Of a stretch of DNA of 64,000 nt, positions 42,686 to 52,906 are shown piece by piece. Position numbers and translations under genes: made by a program. Source of the DNA: Patescibacteria group bacterium. GTDB lineage: Bacteria > Patescibacteriota > Gracilibacteria > UBA1369. Under the pieces are notes generated by a model. It had not been told where the DNA came from and made no database searches. It saw nothing but the letters and a program-made list of their open reading frames with translations. Each line of letters begins with the position of its first letter. The first letter of the stretch is position 1. Location of the stretch: assembly GCA_963169655.1 (NCBI GenBank), contig CAUJCM010000001.1, positions 1 through 64,000 on the forward strand, in the 5' to 3' direction.

Positions 42686-43321
42686 ATGCCTAAAAAAAGA
42701 AAAATTTTAATTTCACCTTCAATTTTATCTGTTAATTTTGGACAATTAAATAGAGAAGTGGCATCGGTGGCTAGTGCGGATATGTTGCATTTAGATTTGA
42801 TGGATCATCATTTTGTGCCAAATCTTTCATTTGGCGTACCAGTTATTAAACATATTAAAACAAAGCTTTTATTGGACTGTCATTTGATGGTGGAAAATCC
42901 AGAACTATATTTAGAAGAATTAGCTGAAATTGGGGTTTACTCTGTGACTATTCACTATGAAGCTACTAAACATTTACATAGATTGATTGATAGAATAAAG
43001 GAGTTTGGAATGAAAGCTTCAGTAGCTTTAAATCCTGCTACACCTGTTGATTTGATTAAAGATATTTTACCTGATTTAGACATGGTTTTGATTATGAGTG
43101 TGAATCCAGGTTTTGGAGGACAAAGGTTTATAGATTTGGCGGTGAAAAAAATTAAATATTTAAGGTCTTTAGATAAAGATATTTTAATTCAAGTTGATGG
43201 GGGGATTAATCAGGAAACGGCTAAAATATGTCGTAATGCTGGAGCAGATGTGTTAGTTGCCGGTTCTTATATTTTTAATGCAAAAGATAAAGTTAAAGCT
43301 ATTGAGTCTTTGAGAAAATAA
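42686..43321 (+). CDS. rpe: Ribulose-phosphate 3-epimerase
   Basis: The 211-aa TIM-barrel enzyme epimerises ribulose 5-phosphate to xylulose 5-phosphate. Key landmarks are SPSILS, the metal/catalytic DLMDHHFVPNLSFG, CHLMVENP, MSVNPGFGGQ and VDGGIN. With rpiB and the transketolase halves it completes the non-oxidative pentose phosphate branch. Confidence 0.97.
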   Translation: MPKKRKILISPSILSVNFGQLNREVASVASADMLHLDLMDHHFVPNLSFGVPVIKHIKTKLLLDCHLMVENPELYLEELAEIGVYSVTIHYEATKHLHRLIDRIKEFGMKASVALNPATPVDLIKDILPDLDMVLIMSVNPGFGGQRFIDLAVKKIKYLRSLDKDILIQVDGGINQETAKICRNAGADVLVAGSYIFNAKDKVKAIESLRK

Positions 43322-43322
43322 A

Positions 43323-43349
43323 AATAGCTGATTTTTGATGTCAGCTATT
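43323..43349. terminator. Terminator of rpiB-rpe and the convergent gene
   Basis: A 9-bp stem (AATAGCTGA 43323-43331 with TCAGCTATT 43341-43349) begins 2 nt after the rpe stop. Confidence 0.75.
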
Positions 43350-43376
43350 GAATTAAATAATTTAACTAATTTGTTT

Positions 43377-43817
43377 TTATTTTGTTGTTGTGGCTTTAGG
43401 TTGTGGATTTAATTCATATAAACCTAATTGATATAAAATATATAAGAAATAATTATTAGTTCTTTCAATTGTTTGTTCTCCTGAGGAAGCTTCTCTTAAA
43501 AAATAGCCTAAACTAATTGGTGGATTAGTAAGTTCTTCGTCAGTTTTCTTTTTTAATTCTTCACAATTTAAACTTTTATAATCTTTTTGATATTTTTTGA
43601 TAAAATATGGATTTCTTAAATTTTCATCATTAAGTCTTGTGTCAATATATTCACATTGTTCTTTAGTATTTTTGAAAATATTATCTCCATAAAAAACGCT
43701 TGTTAAACTGAATTTACTGGCAATAAATGTGCTTCCTGCAAGTGACATATAAGCCAAAGCCCCTGATATTACAATGACAAGAGATACTAATAATGTGAAT
43801 TGGGTTTTATTTTTCAT
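43377..43817 (-). CDS. Hypothetical membrane-anchored protein
   Basis: The 146-aa protein has an N-terminal membrane helix or signal anchor (residues 7-27, FTLLVSLVIVISGALAYMSLAG) and a hydrophilic outer part with two Cys (near 57 and 79). I do not recognise the family. Confidence 0.65.
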   Translation of the reverse strand: MKNKTQFTLLVSLVIVISGALAYMSLAGSTFIASKFSLTSVFYGDNIFKNTKEQCEYIDTRLNDENLRNPYFIKKYQKDYKSLNCEELKKKTDEELTNPPISLGYFLREASSGEQTIERTNNYFLYILYQLGLYELNPQPKATTTK

Positions 43818-43894
43818 ATTTGTATTTGATTAATCTTTAAATTATATACTAAAAACAGTCTTTTTGCAAAGACTAGGTACAGTAATTTATTTTA

Positions 43895-43971
43895 TGGTGA
43901 GCCCGGCGCGATTCGAACGCGCGACCTTTGGCTCCGCAAACCAACGCTCTATCCAGCTGAGCTACGGGCTC
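43895..43971 (-). tRNA. tRNA-Arg (anticodon GCG)
   Basis: The minus strand folds well: acceptor GAGCCCG/CGGGCTC, D-arm GCTC/GAGC, T-arm GCGCG/CGCGC, encoded CCA (43895-43897). The anticodon stem TTGGT/GCCAA encloses the loop TTGCGGA, so the anticodon is GCG (codons CGC/CGU). Most bacteria use ACG (inosine) for these codons. Confidence 0.93.
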
Positions 43972-44019
43972 AAAAACATATGAATATGCTTTTAAAAAGC
44001 TTAAATCAAATGCCTGCGT

Positions 44020-44047
44020 ATCATAATATAGATTTGAAAAAATGCAA
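44020..44047 (-). promoter_or_regulatory. Promoter of tRNA-Arg
   Basis: On the minus strand, -35 TTGCAT (44042-44047) and -10 TATGAT (44020-44025) have a 16-bp spacer. Confidence 0.6.
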
Positions 44048-44057
44048 ATATTATAGT

Positions 44058-44510
44058 TTATAGAGATGTTTTTGATTTTTTATAAGTGCCCATTAGTTGA
44101 TTTTTATCAATGATTTTCCCTTCTAAAGCCTTTAATAGGCCTTCTTTATTTGTATTTTGAGGTAAATCTAGTAATGAGTCTATAGCATAAATTGTGAAAA
44201 AATATCTGTGAATGCCACTTGGTGGACAAGGTCCTATATATTGATTGGTTTGAGCTGAATTTAGCCCTTGTACTGCAAAGTTTGGTCCTATATTTTCTTT
44301 TAAGATTTTAGTTGTAGGTTCAATGTTCCACATAATCCAATGAGTGAATGTTTGGTTTGGTGCATCAGGATCATCCATTATTAAAACTAATGATTTAGCA
44401 TTAATAGGTATATTGAAAAAATGTAATTCTGGGGAAATATTTTCTCCTTGGCATGTATATTTTGCTGGGATTGTAGAATTGTTTTGAAAATTTGGGCTGA
44501 TGATTTGCAT
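44058..44510 (-). CDS. YbhB/YbcL family (PEBP, Raf kinase inhibitor-like) protein
   Basis: The 150-aa protein has the phosphatidylethanolamine-binding fold: IPAKYTCQGENISPELHF, the ligand-site DDPDAP and FTHWIMWNI, and CPPSGIHRYFFTIYA. No signal peptide is seen. The cellular role of bacterial members is unclear. Confidence 0.95.
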   Translation of the reverse strand: MQIISPNFQNNSTIPAKYTCQGENISPELHFFNIPINAKSLVLIMDDPDAPNQTFTHWIMWNIEPTTKILKENIGPNFAVQGLNSAQTNQYIGPCPPSGIHRYFFTIYAIDSLLDLPQNTNKEGLLKALEGKIIDKNQLMGTYKKSKTSL

Positions 44511-44529
44511 TTTTTTAAATAAGGTTCAA

Positions 44530-44558
44530 TTGTTAAATTGAGGCTTTTAGTATATAAT
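44530..44558 (+). promoter_or_regulatory. Promoter of the DUF4112 gene
   Basis: -35 TTGTTA (44530-44535) and a perfect -10 TATAAT (44553-44558) have 17-bp spacing. The predicted start site coincides with an upstream in-frame ATG at 44565. Confidence 0.7.
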
Positions 44559-44591
44559 AAATAGATGTTTTATAAAAATAATTTTAATTTT

Positions 44592-45230
44592 ATGGGAAAT
44601 AAAAATACTGATGAATCACGAAATGTTCCAAGAGAAAATGTACATGAAGATAAAAAAGTTACAAGAAAAGTGGCGGTAGAAACTATTGAAGGGAAGAGTC
44701 AGGAAAATAGAGGTAATTTAAAAAAAGAAATATATGAAACTCCAAAAGAAGAAAGAGAAAGAAATTTAACTCCTGAACAAAAAGAAATTTTAAATCAATT
44801 TAAAAAAGCTCAAGGATCTGCAGAAAGAGTTAAACTTTTTGCAAAAGTGGCAGATGATCTTGGTTTAGATGCTTTGGTTTCTTTAATACCTGAGCTTGGA
44901 GATGCTGGTTCATCAATTGTATCTGGAGTTTATTTGCTTTTTGAAGCAAAAAGAGCTGGTTTAAGTAAATGGTCATATTTAAAAATTATTGGACTTCAGA
45001 CTGCGGATTTTGCAGTAGGAGCTATACCTATATTAGGTGATGTAGCTGATTATTTCTTTAAAGCTAATAAGTGGAGTGGGAAAAGTTTTGAAAAACAAGC
45101 TGCAGAATTGGCTCAAAAAGCAAGAGATGCTGGAGTTCCAGAAGAAGAAATAGCTAAAATAAATCAAGTAGCTGCAAAATGGCCTCAATTAGCTAGTAAA
45201 GCTGTCGGAATGTATAAAAGTTTTCAATAG
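44592..45230 (+). CDS. DUF4112 family protein
   Basis: From ATG 44592 the protein is 212 aa. The first 70 residues are charged and disordered. The DUF4112 domain follows (LGLDALVSLIPELGDAGSSIVSGVYLL, then DFAVGAIPILGDVADYFFKAN), with two hydrophobic segments. The family is of unknown function. ATG 44565 falls at the predicted transcription start, which would make the mRNA leaderless, so I prefer 44592; both are possible. Confidence 0.85.
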   Translation: MGNKNTDESRNVPRENVHEDKKVTRKVAVETIEGKSQENRGNLKKEIYETPKEERERNLTPEQKEILNQFKKAQGSAERVKLFAKVADDLGLDALVSLIPELGDAGSSIVSGVYLLFEAKRAGLSKWSYLKIIGLQTADFAVGAIPILGDVADYFFKANKWSGKSFEKQAAELAQKARDAGVPEEEIAKINQVAAKWPQLASKAVGMYKSFQ

Positions 45231-45288
45231 AAAACTGCATAATTTGCTTCGTAAAAGTTTAGATTTAATATTGTATAACAATAAAATT

Positions 45289-45307
45289 GTAGTATTCTGA
45301 ATGCTAC
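45289..45307. promoter_or_regulatory. Inverted repeat in the uvrB leader
   Basis: GTAGTATTC-T-GAATGCTAC is a 9-bp inverted repeat with one mismatch, 42 nt before the uvrB start. It overlaps a possible -10 (TAGTAT). It could be an operator; it does not match the LexA boxes I know. Confidence 0.35.
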
Positions 45308-45348
45308 TATGTGTAGTTTTAGAATATTTAATATTTTATTGTTTTATT

Positions 45349-47343
45349 ATGTCTATAGTTCCAGGAAATTCAGCAGGTTTTAAATTGAAAGCTCCATATC
45401 AACCAAAAGGAGATCAACCTAAGGCTATTGATGTTTTAGTTAAAAATTTAAATAAAGATGTAAAACATCAAGTACTTTTAGGGGCGACTGGTACTGGGAA
45501 GACTTTTACTATGGCTAATGTGATTCAACAAGTACAAAGGCCTACTTTAGTTTTGGCTCATAATAAAACTTTAGCTGCTCAATTATGTAATGAATTTAAA
45601 GAATTTTTTCCAGATAACGCGGTTAGTTATTTTGTTTCTTATTATGATTATTATCAACCAGAAGCATATATTGCTACTACTGATACTTATATTGAGAAAG
45701 ATGCTTCTATTAATGAAGAAATTACAAAATTTAGACATGCTGCAACAGTAAATTTGCTTACAAGGAGAGATGTTTTAATTGTAGCTTCAGTTAGTTGTAT
45801 TTATGGTTTGGGTTCGGTGGAAGATTATACGGCTTTTGCTATTGAATTAAAAAAAGGTGAAGAAAGAAAAAGAGATAAATTACTCAGACATTTAACTGAC
45901 ATTCAATACATACGTAGTAATATGGAATTTAAACAAGGTATGTTTCACGTTTTGGGTGATACTCTTGAGATTTTTCCACCTGATAGAGATACTATTTATA
46001 GAATTGAGTTTTTTGGAGATGAAATTGAGAGAATAACTGAGGCTGATTCTTTTACTGGAGAAGAATATCAAGAATTAGATTCGATTAAAATATTTCCTGC
46101 TAAACATGATATTACATCAAAAGAAAAGATAGATAGAGCTTCAGTTTTTATTTTGGAAGAAATGGAACAGAGAAGACAGGAATTTTTGAAGCAAGGTCGG
46201 CTTTTGGAGGCCGAAAGAATAAAAACGAGAACTGAATATGATATGGAAATATTGAAAGAAACTGGATATTGCCAAGGGATTGAAAATTATACTAGATATT
46301 TAAATATGAGAGAGCCAGGACAACCTCCAGCTACCTTACTTGATTATTTCCCTGATGATTTTTTATTGATTGCTGATGAATCTCATATTTCAATACCGCA
46401 AATTGGAGGTATGTTTAATGGAAATTTTTCAAGAAAAGAAAATTTAATAAATTATGGGTTTAGATTACCTTCTTCTCATGATAATAGGCCGTTGAAGTTT
46501 AATGAATTTGAAAATGCAATTAAGCAAGCAATTTATGTTTCTGCTACACCTGCTAAATATGAATTTGAAAAAAGTGGTGAAAATATTGCTGAGCAAATTA
46601 TCAGACCAACAGGTTTGGTTGATCCTACGATAGAAGTAAGACCAAGAAAAGGACAAATAGATGATTTGATTAAGGAAATACACGATAGAGTTGCGGTTAA
46701 AGAAAGAGTCTTAATTACTACTTTAACAAAAAGGTCAGCTGAAGATTTAACAGATTATTTGATTGATGCGGGTATTAAAGTTAAATATTTACATTCAGAT
46801 ATTGATACTATAGAAAGAATTGAAATTTTAAGAGATTTGAGGCTTGGGAAATTTGATGTTTTAGTGGGAATTAATTTACTGCGTGAAGGATTAGATTTGC
46901 CAGAAGTATCGTTAATTGCAGTTTTAGATGCTGATAAAGAAGGATTTTTACGGTCTAAGAGCTCATTAATTCAAACAATTGGTAGATGTGCTAGAAATGT
47001 AAATGGATTTGTAATTATGTATGCAGATAAAATTACTGATTCTATGAAAGGAGCGATTGATGAAACTGAAAGAAGAAGGTCTGTGCAGGTTGCTTATAAT
47101 AAAGAACATAATATTACTCCAGAAAATATCGTGAGAGCTGTAAAGGATATTGCTATGGAGGCCGGCAAGAGAGATATGATGACTGGAAATAGAAAAATTG
47201 ATCCAAAGAAAATACCAAAAAGTGAGATGGCTCGTTTTATTAATGAATTGGAAAATCAAATGGAGATGGCTTCGATGAATTTAGAATTTGAAAAGGCTGC
47301 TGAACTTCGTGATGAAATTGAGATGTTGAGGAAGGATTTATAA
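45349..47343 (+). CDS. uvrB: Excinuclease ABC subunit B
   Basis: The 664-aa helicase-like subunit verifies DNA damage in nucleotide excision repair. Walker A GATGTGKT (near residue 45), the damage-binding hairpin [31 protein letters not shown] and [10 protein letters not shown] are present, and a C-terminal UVR domain ([22 protein letters not shown]) binds UvrC. Start ATG 45349 gives the usual [13 protein letters not shown] beginning; the earlier in-frame ATG adds a non-homologous hydrophobic stretch. uvrA and uvrC are not here. Confidence 0.97.
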   Translation: MSIVPGNSAGFKLKAPYQPKGDQPKAIDVLVKNLNKDVKHQVLLGATGTGKTFTMANVIQQVQRPTLVLAHNKTLAAQLCNEFKEFFPDNAVSYFVSYYDYYQPEAYIATTDTYIEKDASINEEITKFRHAATVNLLTRRDVLIVASVSCIYGLGSVEDYTAFAIELKKGEERKRDKLLRHLTDIQYIRSNMEFKQGMFHVLGDTLEIFPPDRDTIYRIEFFGDEIERITEADSFTGEEYQELDSIKIFPAKHDITSKEKIDRASVFILEEMEQRRQEFLKQGRLLEAERIKTRTEYDMEILKETGYCQGIENYTRYLNMREPGQPPATLLDYFPDDFLLIADESHISIPQIGGMFNGNFSRKENLINYGFRLPSSHDNRPLKFNEFENAIKQAIYVSATPAKYEFEKSGENIAEQIIRPTGLVDPTIEVRPRKGQIDDLIKEIHDRVAVKERVLITTLTKRSAEDLTDYLIDAGIKVKYLHSDIDTIERIEILRDLRLGKFDVLVGINLLREGLDLPEVSLIAVLDADKEGFLRSKSSLIQTIGRCARNVNGFVIMYADKITDSMKGAIDETERRRSVQVAYNKEHNITPENIVRAVKDIAMEAGKRDMMTGNRKIDPKKIPKSEMARFINELENQMEMASMNLEFEKAAELRDEIEMLRKDL

Positions 47344-47423
47344 TTAATTTTTATAAAGGGTATTTTAATAGCCTTGATTTGTTAAGTATTTTGTGTTGTA
47401 ATTTAATCTTTCTTAAATATTTA

Positions 47424-48749
47424 ATGATGACTAGAAATCGTTTAGACCTGATAAAAAATGAGGAGCTGGAATTTTTAGAAAATCAATTAAAAGATGTACT
47501 GACTTTTAAAAATTCACAAGAGTTTGAAAAATTTGCTAAGCTGTTAACAGATATAGATGAGTTTATTAATTCTGAGAAAATTCAAGATATTGATGAATGT
47601 GTATTATTGCCAATGCAAAGGCTTGTAGAAGTCTCTCTGATGATTAAAGGATATGAGGAGCAGGAGATTAAGCGAGATTTACATAGTAAAGGGATATTCG
47701 ATGTTTCAGAATTTAAAACTTTGAAAAGAATATTTATTGATGTTCATAATGATTATTTTTTAGACAGATGGGAGATAGATTTGAATGATTGTTTATTAGA
47801 GGATTTAAGGAAAACTTCAAAAATTTTACTTTATGAAACTGAAAAACATTTTTCTCAAATAATAAAATTATTGAATGAAAATCAGTTTCTTAGATTGGAT
47901 ATTATAGCGAATTACAATTGTGATTTACCTTTACCAATTAATATTTTATTTAATGCTTTGCATTGTTTTTGGATAAAAATAAATGATTTAATTGCTCAAT
48001 TTCATACTATTCAAGAGACTTTTAATATTATGTACTCTCCGATTAAAGTTGATCACTATTTAAATGATAAAGAAATTATACCGGTAAGTTGTTTAAAAAA
48101 TTTAATTGAAGTAGTGACTGATAGTTTATTAGATAGACAGGATAAGTTTAATATTGATGATATGAATGAAATATTAAATGAATTATATATTTATCCAACT
48201 TATCATAAATGGACTTACAGAATAGAAAGAGAGATAGCAGAATTGAAAGATATAAAATATCAAAAAATATTTGATTCATTTAACTCTTTTAAAAAGCAAC
48301 AATTGTTCAATGTATATGATGAAGAATTTTCTAATTTATCATCTTTTAAAGAAATTAAAGAGATTGATATTGAGGTTAAAGAAGAGGTTTTTTCTTGCTT
48401 AGGAACTAATATTACTGATTTACATCGATACAAATCTTTGCGAGTGGATAAAAAATTACCTGATGTTGTTCAACCTACGAGGATTTATGTTAGGTCTGAT
48501 CTTATTTTATCAACTCAATATAAGGTTTTAGATTTGATGAAGGATTTAATAATGAATAATATGATGCAAGAAGCCGAATTAATTTATCGTTGTTATTTAC
48601 TTTTGACCAATAGGATTAATTTTAATGAATATAATCATGCTGAAAGATATTTCCAAAGATGGATAGATGCTGAAGTTTATATTCAACAATTTTTATTAAA
48701 ATTAGCTCAAAAAAATCTTAAAGTTTTATCATCTTCTACTTCTATTTAA
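47424..48749 (+). CDS. Hypothetical helical protein
   Basis: The 441-aa protein is acidic, Leu/Ile-rich and mostly helical, with no membrane segment once the start is set at ATG 47424. I do not recognise it. It follows uvrB by 80 nt on the same strand, so co-expression is possible. Confidence 0.7.
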   Translation: MMTRNRLDLIKNEELEFLENQLKDVLTFKNSQEFEKFAKLLTDIDEFINSEKIQDIDECVLLPMQRLVEVSLMIKGYEEQEIKRDLHSKGIFDVSEFKTLKRIFIDVHNDYFLDRWEIDLNDCLLEDLRKTSKILLYETEKHFSQIIKLLNENQFLRLDIIANYNCDLPLPINILFNALHCFWIKINDLIAQFHTIQETFNIMYSPIKVDHYLNDKEIIPVSCLKNLIEVVTDSLLDRQDKFNIDDMNEILNELYIYPTYHKWTYRIEREIAELKDIKYQKIFDSFNSFKKQQLFNVYDEEFSNLSSFKEIKEIDIEVKEEVFSCLGTNITDLHRYKSLRVDKKLPDVVQPTRIYVRSDLILSTQYKVLDLMKDLIMNNMMQEAELIYRCYLLLTNRINFNEYNHAERYFQRWIDAEVYIQQFLLKLAQKNLKVLSSSTSI

Positions 48750-48822
48750 ATTATCAAATGTGGAATTGTGAGGAGTGTCAATAAATTTCTCTTTGGATTA
48801 AACTTAATAGAAGTTTGAATTT

Positions 48823-50601
48823 TTACCAGCTTCCACCACCGCCGCCTCCGCCACCTCCACCACTGAATCCACCTCCACCGAATCCACTTGAGCCAGCTGA
48901 AGAAGCGCTTCTTGGAGCTGTTGTTAAACTAGTGGTGGCGGAGTTATTAAAGCTATTTAATGACCTAACAAATGTTGAGGTAGAGAAATTAGCAAGATTC
49001 ATACTATCACTTTGATACCAATTTGGTGGCTGTTTCATTAATCCTTCACAAGCTTTTGCCCATTTTTCCCCTAAATTAAGTGCGATTGCAATTGGTAGTA
49101 ATTTTTCAAAAATATTTTCTTTTTCATAAAACTTCATTCTATCTTTTTCTGCTGTTCTTAAAAATTCTTCTAATCCCAAAATATGAATTAAAGTGTCAAC
49201 TCCTTGCTGAGTTTTCTTTGGCATATAGAAACTGAATATGATGAAAAGTATAAATGTTAAAAATAAACCAAAATAAATTGAGAGATTGAGTAGGACAATA
49301 AAAGCTCCACTCATAGTTATTAATAAAAATATGCCAACTATCCCTATTGTTAAATATGTTCCTCTGACTTTATCAGGATTACTGTCATAGTATTTTTTTG
49401 TAACTAATCCATCATAAATTTGATTTTTTACTTTCTCTAGGACTGTGTAAAAATCATTATTGAGATCACTTAATTTAACTTCATCACCACTACTAAAGAT
49501 TTTTTCATAAATAGTTTTTTCAAAATCTAATAAGGTATCGGTTGTTTTTGTAGGAATTGTTTTTGTTAATGTGTAAGAAGAAACCGTGCTGAAAAATATT
49601 TTTTCACTTTTTTCAGTTATTTTGAGCCAACCTCTAGTTGCTAAATCAATTATGGTACTTGTGATATCTCTCATATCAACTTTGTCATCAATTAAAGTAC
49701 CTATTTCAGCGGGGGATAAGTCTTTTGGAGGGTCATATTGAGGCATAATAGCTGAACGAAGTGCTTTTGGGTCTTTACCTTTGGTATACCATTTATGATA
49801 AAGTATGAAGAAAAAGATTATTGGAATTAAATACCCAAAATTGTCTTGAAAAAACCAAATGATATATTGTAAAGAACTTGGCCATTCAACAATACCTCTT
49901 GGGAACCCAGTAACTATAGAGATACCTTCATAGTTATTTAAAGGTTTGTTGGCTTTGAATTGAATAGTTTGTCCATCGATGACTTCAAAAGTACATTCTT
50001 GTTCAGTACTATAACCTTCCCCGGTATAACAAGTATTTTTTATTTCAGAGATATTTACATTCTCTGGTAATTTCACCGTTGCACTAGCTTGAGCTATTAT
50101 AGTATCCCAGCCATTTCCTGTGACATTCCAGTATAATTCATCATGGTCTTCAAATTGATTTAATCCTCTGTCTAATTTGTATTTAATTATATAAGTGACT
50201 ACTTGTCCATCTACTAATTTATCTGCATCACCAATACGAATATTGACATTATCACCTTCATAAGTAATTTGATTTGTTAATGAATTGCCATTTTCATCAG
50301 TGATTTGAATATCACTTATACGAAAATTAATATCCTGATTGTATTTAGTTTTATATTTAATGGGAATATATCTGTAAATACCATGTTTACTAAAAGCTTG
50401 AGTGAAATCAGTTATAATAGTTTCTTGAACATTAATAGAACTATTTTTATTAATTTGTATATTTGAGTCAAAAGATCTGATACCCCAACCAGTAGAACTA
50501 AAATCGTATGAATTAGTGCTATCTTGAGCATTTACAAAAGAAGACTGTATTAAAAAAAGACCTATAAATATTAATAAAAACTTTTGTATAAACTTTTTCA
50601 T
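48823..50601 (-). CDS. DUF2207 domain membrane protein with glycine-rich tail
   Basis: The 592-aa protein has a signal peptide (cleavage after VNA, near residue 25), a DUF2207 domain outside the membrane (residues 40-220), a membrane helix (near 245-265), a cytoplasmic winged-helix-like region (290-385), two more helices (near 420-460) and a low-complexity tail of Gly/Ser ending in a run of glycines and SW. It lies 29 nt after lemA. LemA-DUF2207 pairs are widespread and of unknown function. Confidence 0.92.
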   Translation of the reverse strand: MKKFIQKFLLIFIGLFLIQSSFVNAQDSTNSYDFSSTGWGIRSFDSNIQINKNSSINVQETIITDFTQAFSKHGIYRYIPIKYKTKYNQDINFRISDIQITDENGNSLTNQITYEGDNVNIRIGDADKLVDGQVVTYIIKYKLDRGLNQFEDHDELYWNVTGNGWDTIIAQASATVKLPENVNISEIKNTCYTGEGYSTEQECTFEVIDGQTIQFKANKPLNNYEGISIVTGFPRGIVEWPSSLQYIIWFFQDNFGYLIPIIFFFILYHKWYTKGKDPKALRSAIMPQYDPPKDLSPAEIGTLIDDKVDMRDITSTIIDLATRGWLKITEKSEKIFFSTVSSYTLTKTIPTKTTDTLLDFEKTIYEKIFSSGDEVKLSDLNNDFYTVLEKVKNQIYDGLVTKKYYDSNPDKVRGTYLTIGIVGIFLLITMSGAFIVLLNLSIYFGLFLTFILFIIFSFYMPKKTQQGVDTLIHILGLEEFLRTAEKDRMKFYEKENIFEKLLPIAIALNLGEKWAKACEGLMKQPPNWYQSDSMNLANFSTSTFVRSLNSFNNSATTSLTTAPRSASSAGSSGFGGGGFSGGGGGGGGGGSW

Positions 50602-50630
50602 ATTTGTAGGTCTTAAAATTTAGATGGGCT

Positions 50631-51197
50631 TTATTTTTCTTCGCTGAAAGAAACTTTTACATTTTCTCTTTCATTTGGGTTTTCAATTTCAAAGAATTGG
50701 CGTCTTTTAAATTGGAACATTCCTGCTAATACATTATTTGGAAAAATTTCAATTTTAGTGTTGAAATCACGTACAGTAGCATTGTAATAACGACGAGATA
50801 ACTGTAGTTTGTCTTCAACTTCTTTTAAAGTTCCCTGTAAATCCATGAAATTTTGATTTGCTTTAAGTTCAGGATAGTTTTCAGCTAAGGCAAACAATGT
50901 TTTTAATGTTCCAGTTAATGCATTTTCAGCTTTAATTTTTTCTTCTGGAGTAGAAGCAGACATTGCCATATTTCTTGCTTTAGTAACAGCTTCAAAAGTA
51001 CCACTTTCGTGTTTTGCATAACCTTTTACTGTTTCTACCATATTAGGGATTAAGTCATAACGTCTTTTTAATTGAGTATCAATATCTGACCATCCTTCAT
51101 CTACTTTATTTTTAAGTTGAATTAATGAATTATATATTCCAATAATTCCAATTGCTAATAAGACTAAGACAACTATAAGACCTGTTGAGTATAACAT
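50631..51197 (-). CDS. lemA: LemA family protein
   Basis: The 188-aa protein has an N-terminal membrane helix (residues 5-25) with a long helical bundle after it. The family pattern is clear: NKVDEGWSDIDTQLKRRYDLIPNMVETVKGYA, LKANQNFMDLQGTL and SRRYYNATVRDFN. Function is unknown; it is first in an operon with DUF2207. Confidence 0.96.
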   Translation of the reverse strand: MLYSTGLIVVLVLLAIGIIGIYNSLIQLKNKVDEGWSDIDTQLKRRYDLIPNMVETVKGYAKHESGTFEAVTKARNMAMSASTPEEKIKAENALTGTLKTLFALAENYPELKANQNFMDLQGTLKEVEDKLQLSRRYYNATVRDFNTKIEIFPNNVLAGMFQFKRRQFFEIENPNERENVKVSFSEEK

Positions 51198-51277
51198 AGA
51201 ATAATTATTAAATATTTAACACTGATGACAATTTTAATTTACTTGCGTTAGTAAATCAAATTTAACTTAAAAATTGA

Positions 51278-52849
51278 TTAGATTGAAGCAATATTGAAGT
51301 TATTATCTGGCTTTTGAAAAGAGGGGATATTAGGGTTGACTAAAATTGGTTCAGGATTCTTTCTTACTTTAATTGTGTTAGTTTTTTGTGGAATTTTTAA
51401 ACTGATTTCTGAAGAATGATCTTCATTAGAATAGTCCTCATCTTCAATATTATTTTTTAAGGCTTCTTTTATATTTTTGAAATCATTTTGATTAATATCA
51501 TTTAGTGTAAGTAATTCTTCTTCTTCTTCGGAAGTATAGTTTTCAAATTCATTAAGTAAATCTTTTTGTTCTTCAATTGATAAAGAATTAATATAATCAA
51601 TTAATTCATTGAGCTTATCATTATCTTGATTATTTTCTTTGTTTTGTTGATAATCATCGTCATTATTCTCTGTATCTTTATCTAAATCAGTATCTTCTTT
51701 TTTTTGATTAGATTGTTGTGTAATATTGGATTCTATAATATCATTATTTTTTACTTTTGGTTTTGCTTTTTGAACAAATCCAGTAAATTTTAATACTCCA
51801 TTTCCTAAACTATAAGCTTTTTGCTCGTCGGATCTATCTCTTAACATTAATCTAATTATATAGGTGACTGGGAATTTAGTTTCTGGATCTGAAATAGTTC
51901 CTAGATATATTGGATCTAAATACATTGATAATGTGTCATCTTGGTAATCCCATTTAACTTCATTAAAAATTTGTGATTCACTTGATTTATTAGCGTTTTG
52001 AAAATTTAAATATAATTTATTACCACAATTTTTAAAGTAATTTTCATCTATACCTTTAAATGTTAAAGTTAGTGCTTCTTTTGTTTCGAAATTTGGTATT
52101 TTTACTTTTGGTAAATAATTAGAACAAGGAATAGTTAATTTAAATTTAATGTCAGGTGCAAAATTTAAAGTTAAAAAAGTATTACCAGGTGTGATGCTTT
52201 TAACATATTGACCATCATCTTTTTGATAATATGCACTATTATTATTGATTAAGATTTCATGGATTAATGGTCTGCTATTAATAAATCCATTTGTGTCTAA
52301 TTTTACAGTTCCAAGTAATTCTTCATTTTCATTTGTTAATTCTCCAACTAAGGACGATTCACAAATATTAGTGTCATAAAAATAATTTAGATTATTTTTC
52401 TTAAAATTGATTTGTACTACTTTATTGGCTGAACCTAGTGGGTAAACACTGTTTTTGTCTAGAGTTTGTGAGATGATTTGATTATTTGCATCATAAACAG
52501 TGATAGTAGGTTGATAATTATTTTCTAAATATGTACAGGCTAATCTGCCATTTTTTATGGAAATTGGAATGATATTTTCACCTAAACCTCGATCTGTATA
52601 ATTTGCAAAAATTGTATATTCACCATCTGGATATTTTTTATTTAAGAGATTTTTATGAAAATTTTCACAAGTATCTAAAGAAGTACTATTGAAATTTGCT
52701 CCTTCCATTTTGCATGAGCTATAAATTGGTCTTACATTATATAAAGCTCCTTGAAAGATTTTGCTTGATAAATCACTAAATAATGCAATTAGAACGACGC
52801 TCACTACCGCTACTAATGCTATGAAGCTAATAATTAATTTCTTTTTCAT
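51278..52849 (-). CDS. Hypothetical secreted or membrane-anchored protein with acidic tail
   Basis: From ATG 52849 (523 aa) the protein starts with a basic end and a membrane helix (IISFIALVAVVSVVLIALF). The outer part to about residue 375 looks strand-rich, with several Cys. Residues 385-500 are a low-complexity Asp/Glu/Asn region. I chose the later ATG because it sits directly before the MKKK signal-anchor; the earlier one adds 11 residues. Family not recognised. Confidence 0.7.
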   Translation of the reverse strand: MKKKLIISFIALVAVVSVVLIALFSDLSSKIFQGALYNVRPIYSSCKMEGANFNSTSLDTCENFHKNLLNKKYPDGEYTIFANYTDRGLGENIIPISIKNGRLACTYLENNYQPTITVYDANNQIISQTLDKNSVYPLGSANKVVQINFKKNNLNYFYDTNICESSLVGELTNENEELLGTVKLDTNGFINSRPLIHEILINNNSAYYQKDDGQYVKSITPGNTFLTLNFAPDIKFKLTIPCSNYLPKVKIPNFETKEALTLTFKGIDENYFKNCGNKLYLNFQNANKSSESQIFNEVKWDYQDDTLSMYLDPIYLGTISDPETKFPVTYIIRLMLRDRSDEQKAYSLGNGVLKFTGFVQKAKPKVKNNDIIESNITQQSNQKKEDTDLDKDTENNDDDYQQNKENNQDNDKLNELIDYINSLSIEEQKDLLNEFENYTSEEEEELLTLNDINQNDFKNIKEALKNNIEDEDYSNEDHSSEISLKIPQKTNTIKVRKNPEPILVNPNIPSFQKPDNNFNIASI

Positions 52850-52906
52850 TTTTAATTTGGCTAAATCTTTATATTTTAGCACAAAAATACGGCTTTTTGA
52901 AGGAAA

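Noticed and set aside
45301-45348. Upstream start of uvrB
   Set aside because: The added 16 residues are hydrophobic and unlike UvrB, which begins at the MSIVPGN methionine.
48815-49015. Proline-rich plus-strand ORF
   Set aside because: It is the antisense of the glycine run in the DUF2207 gene.
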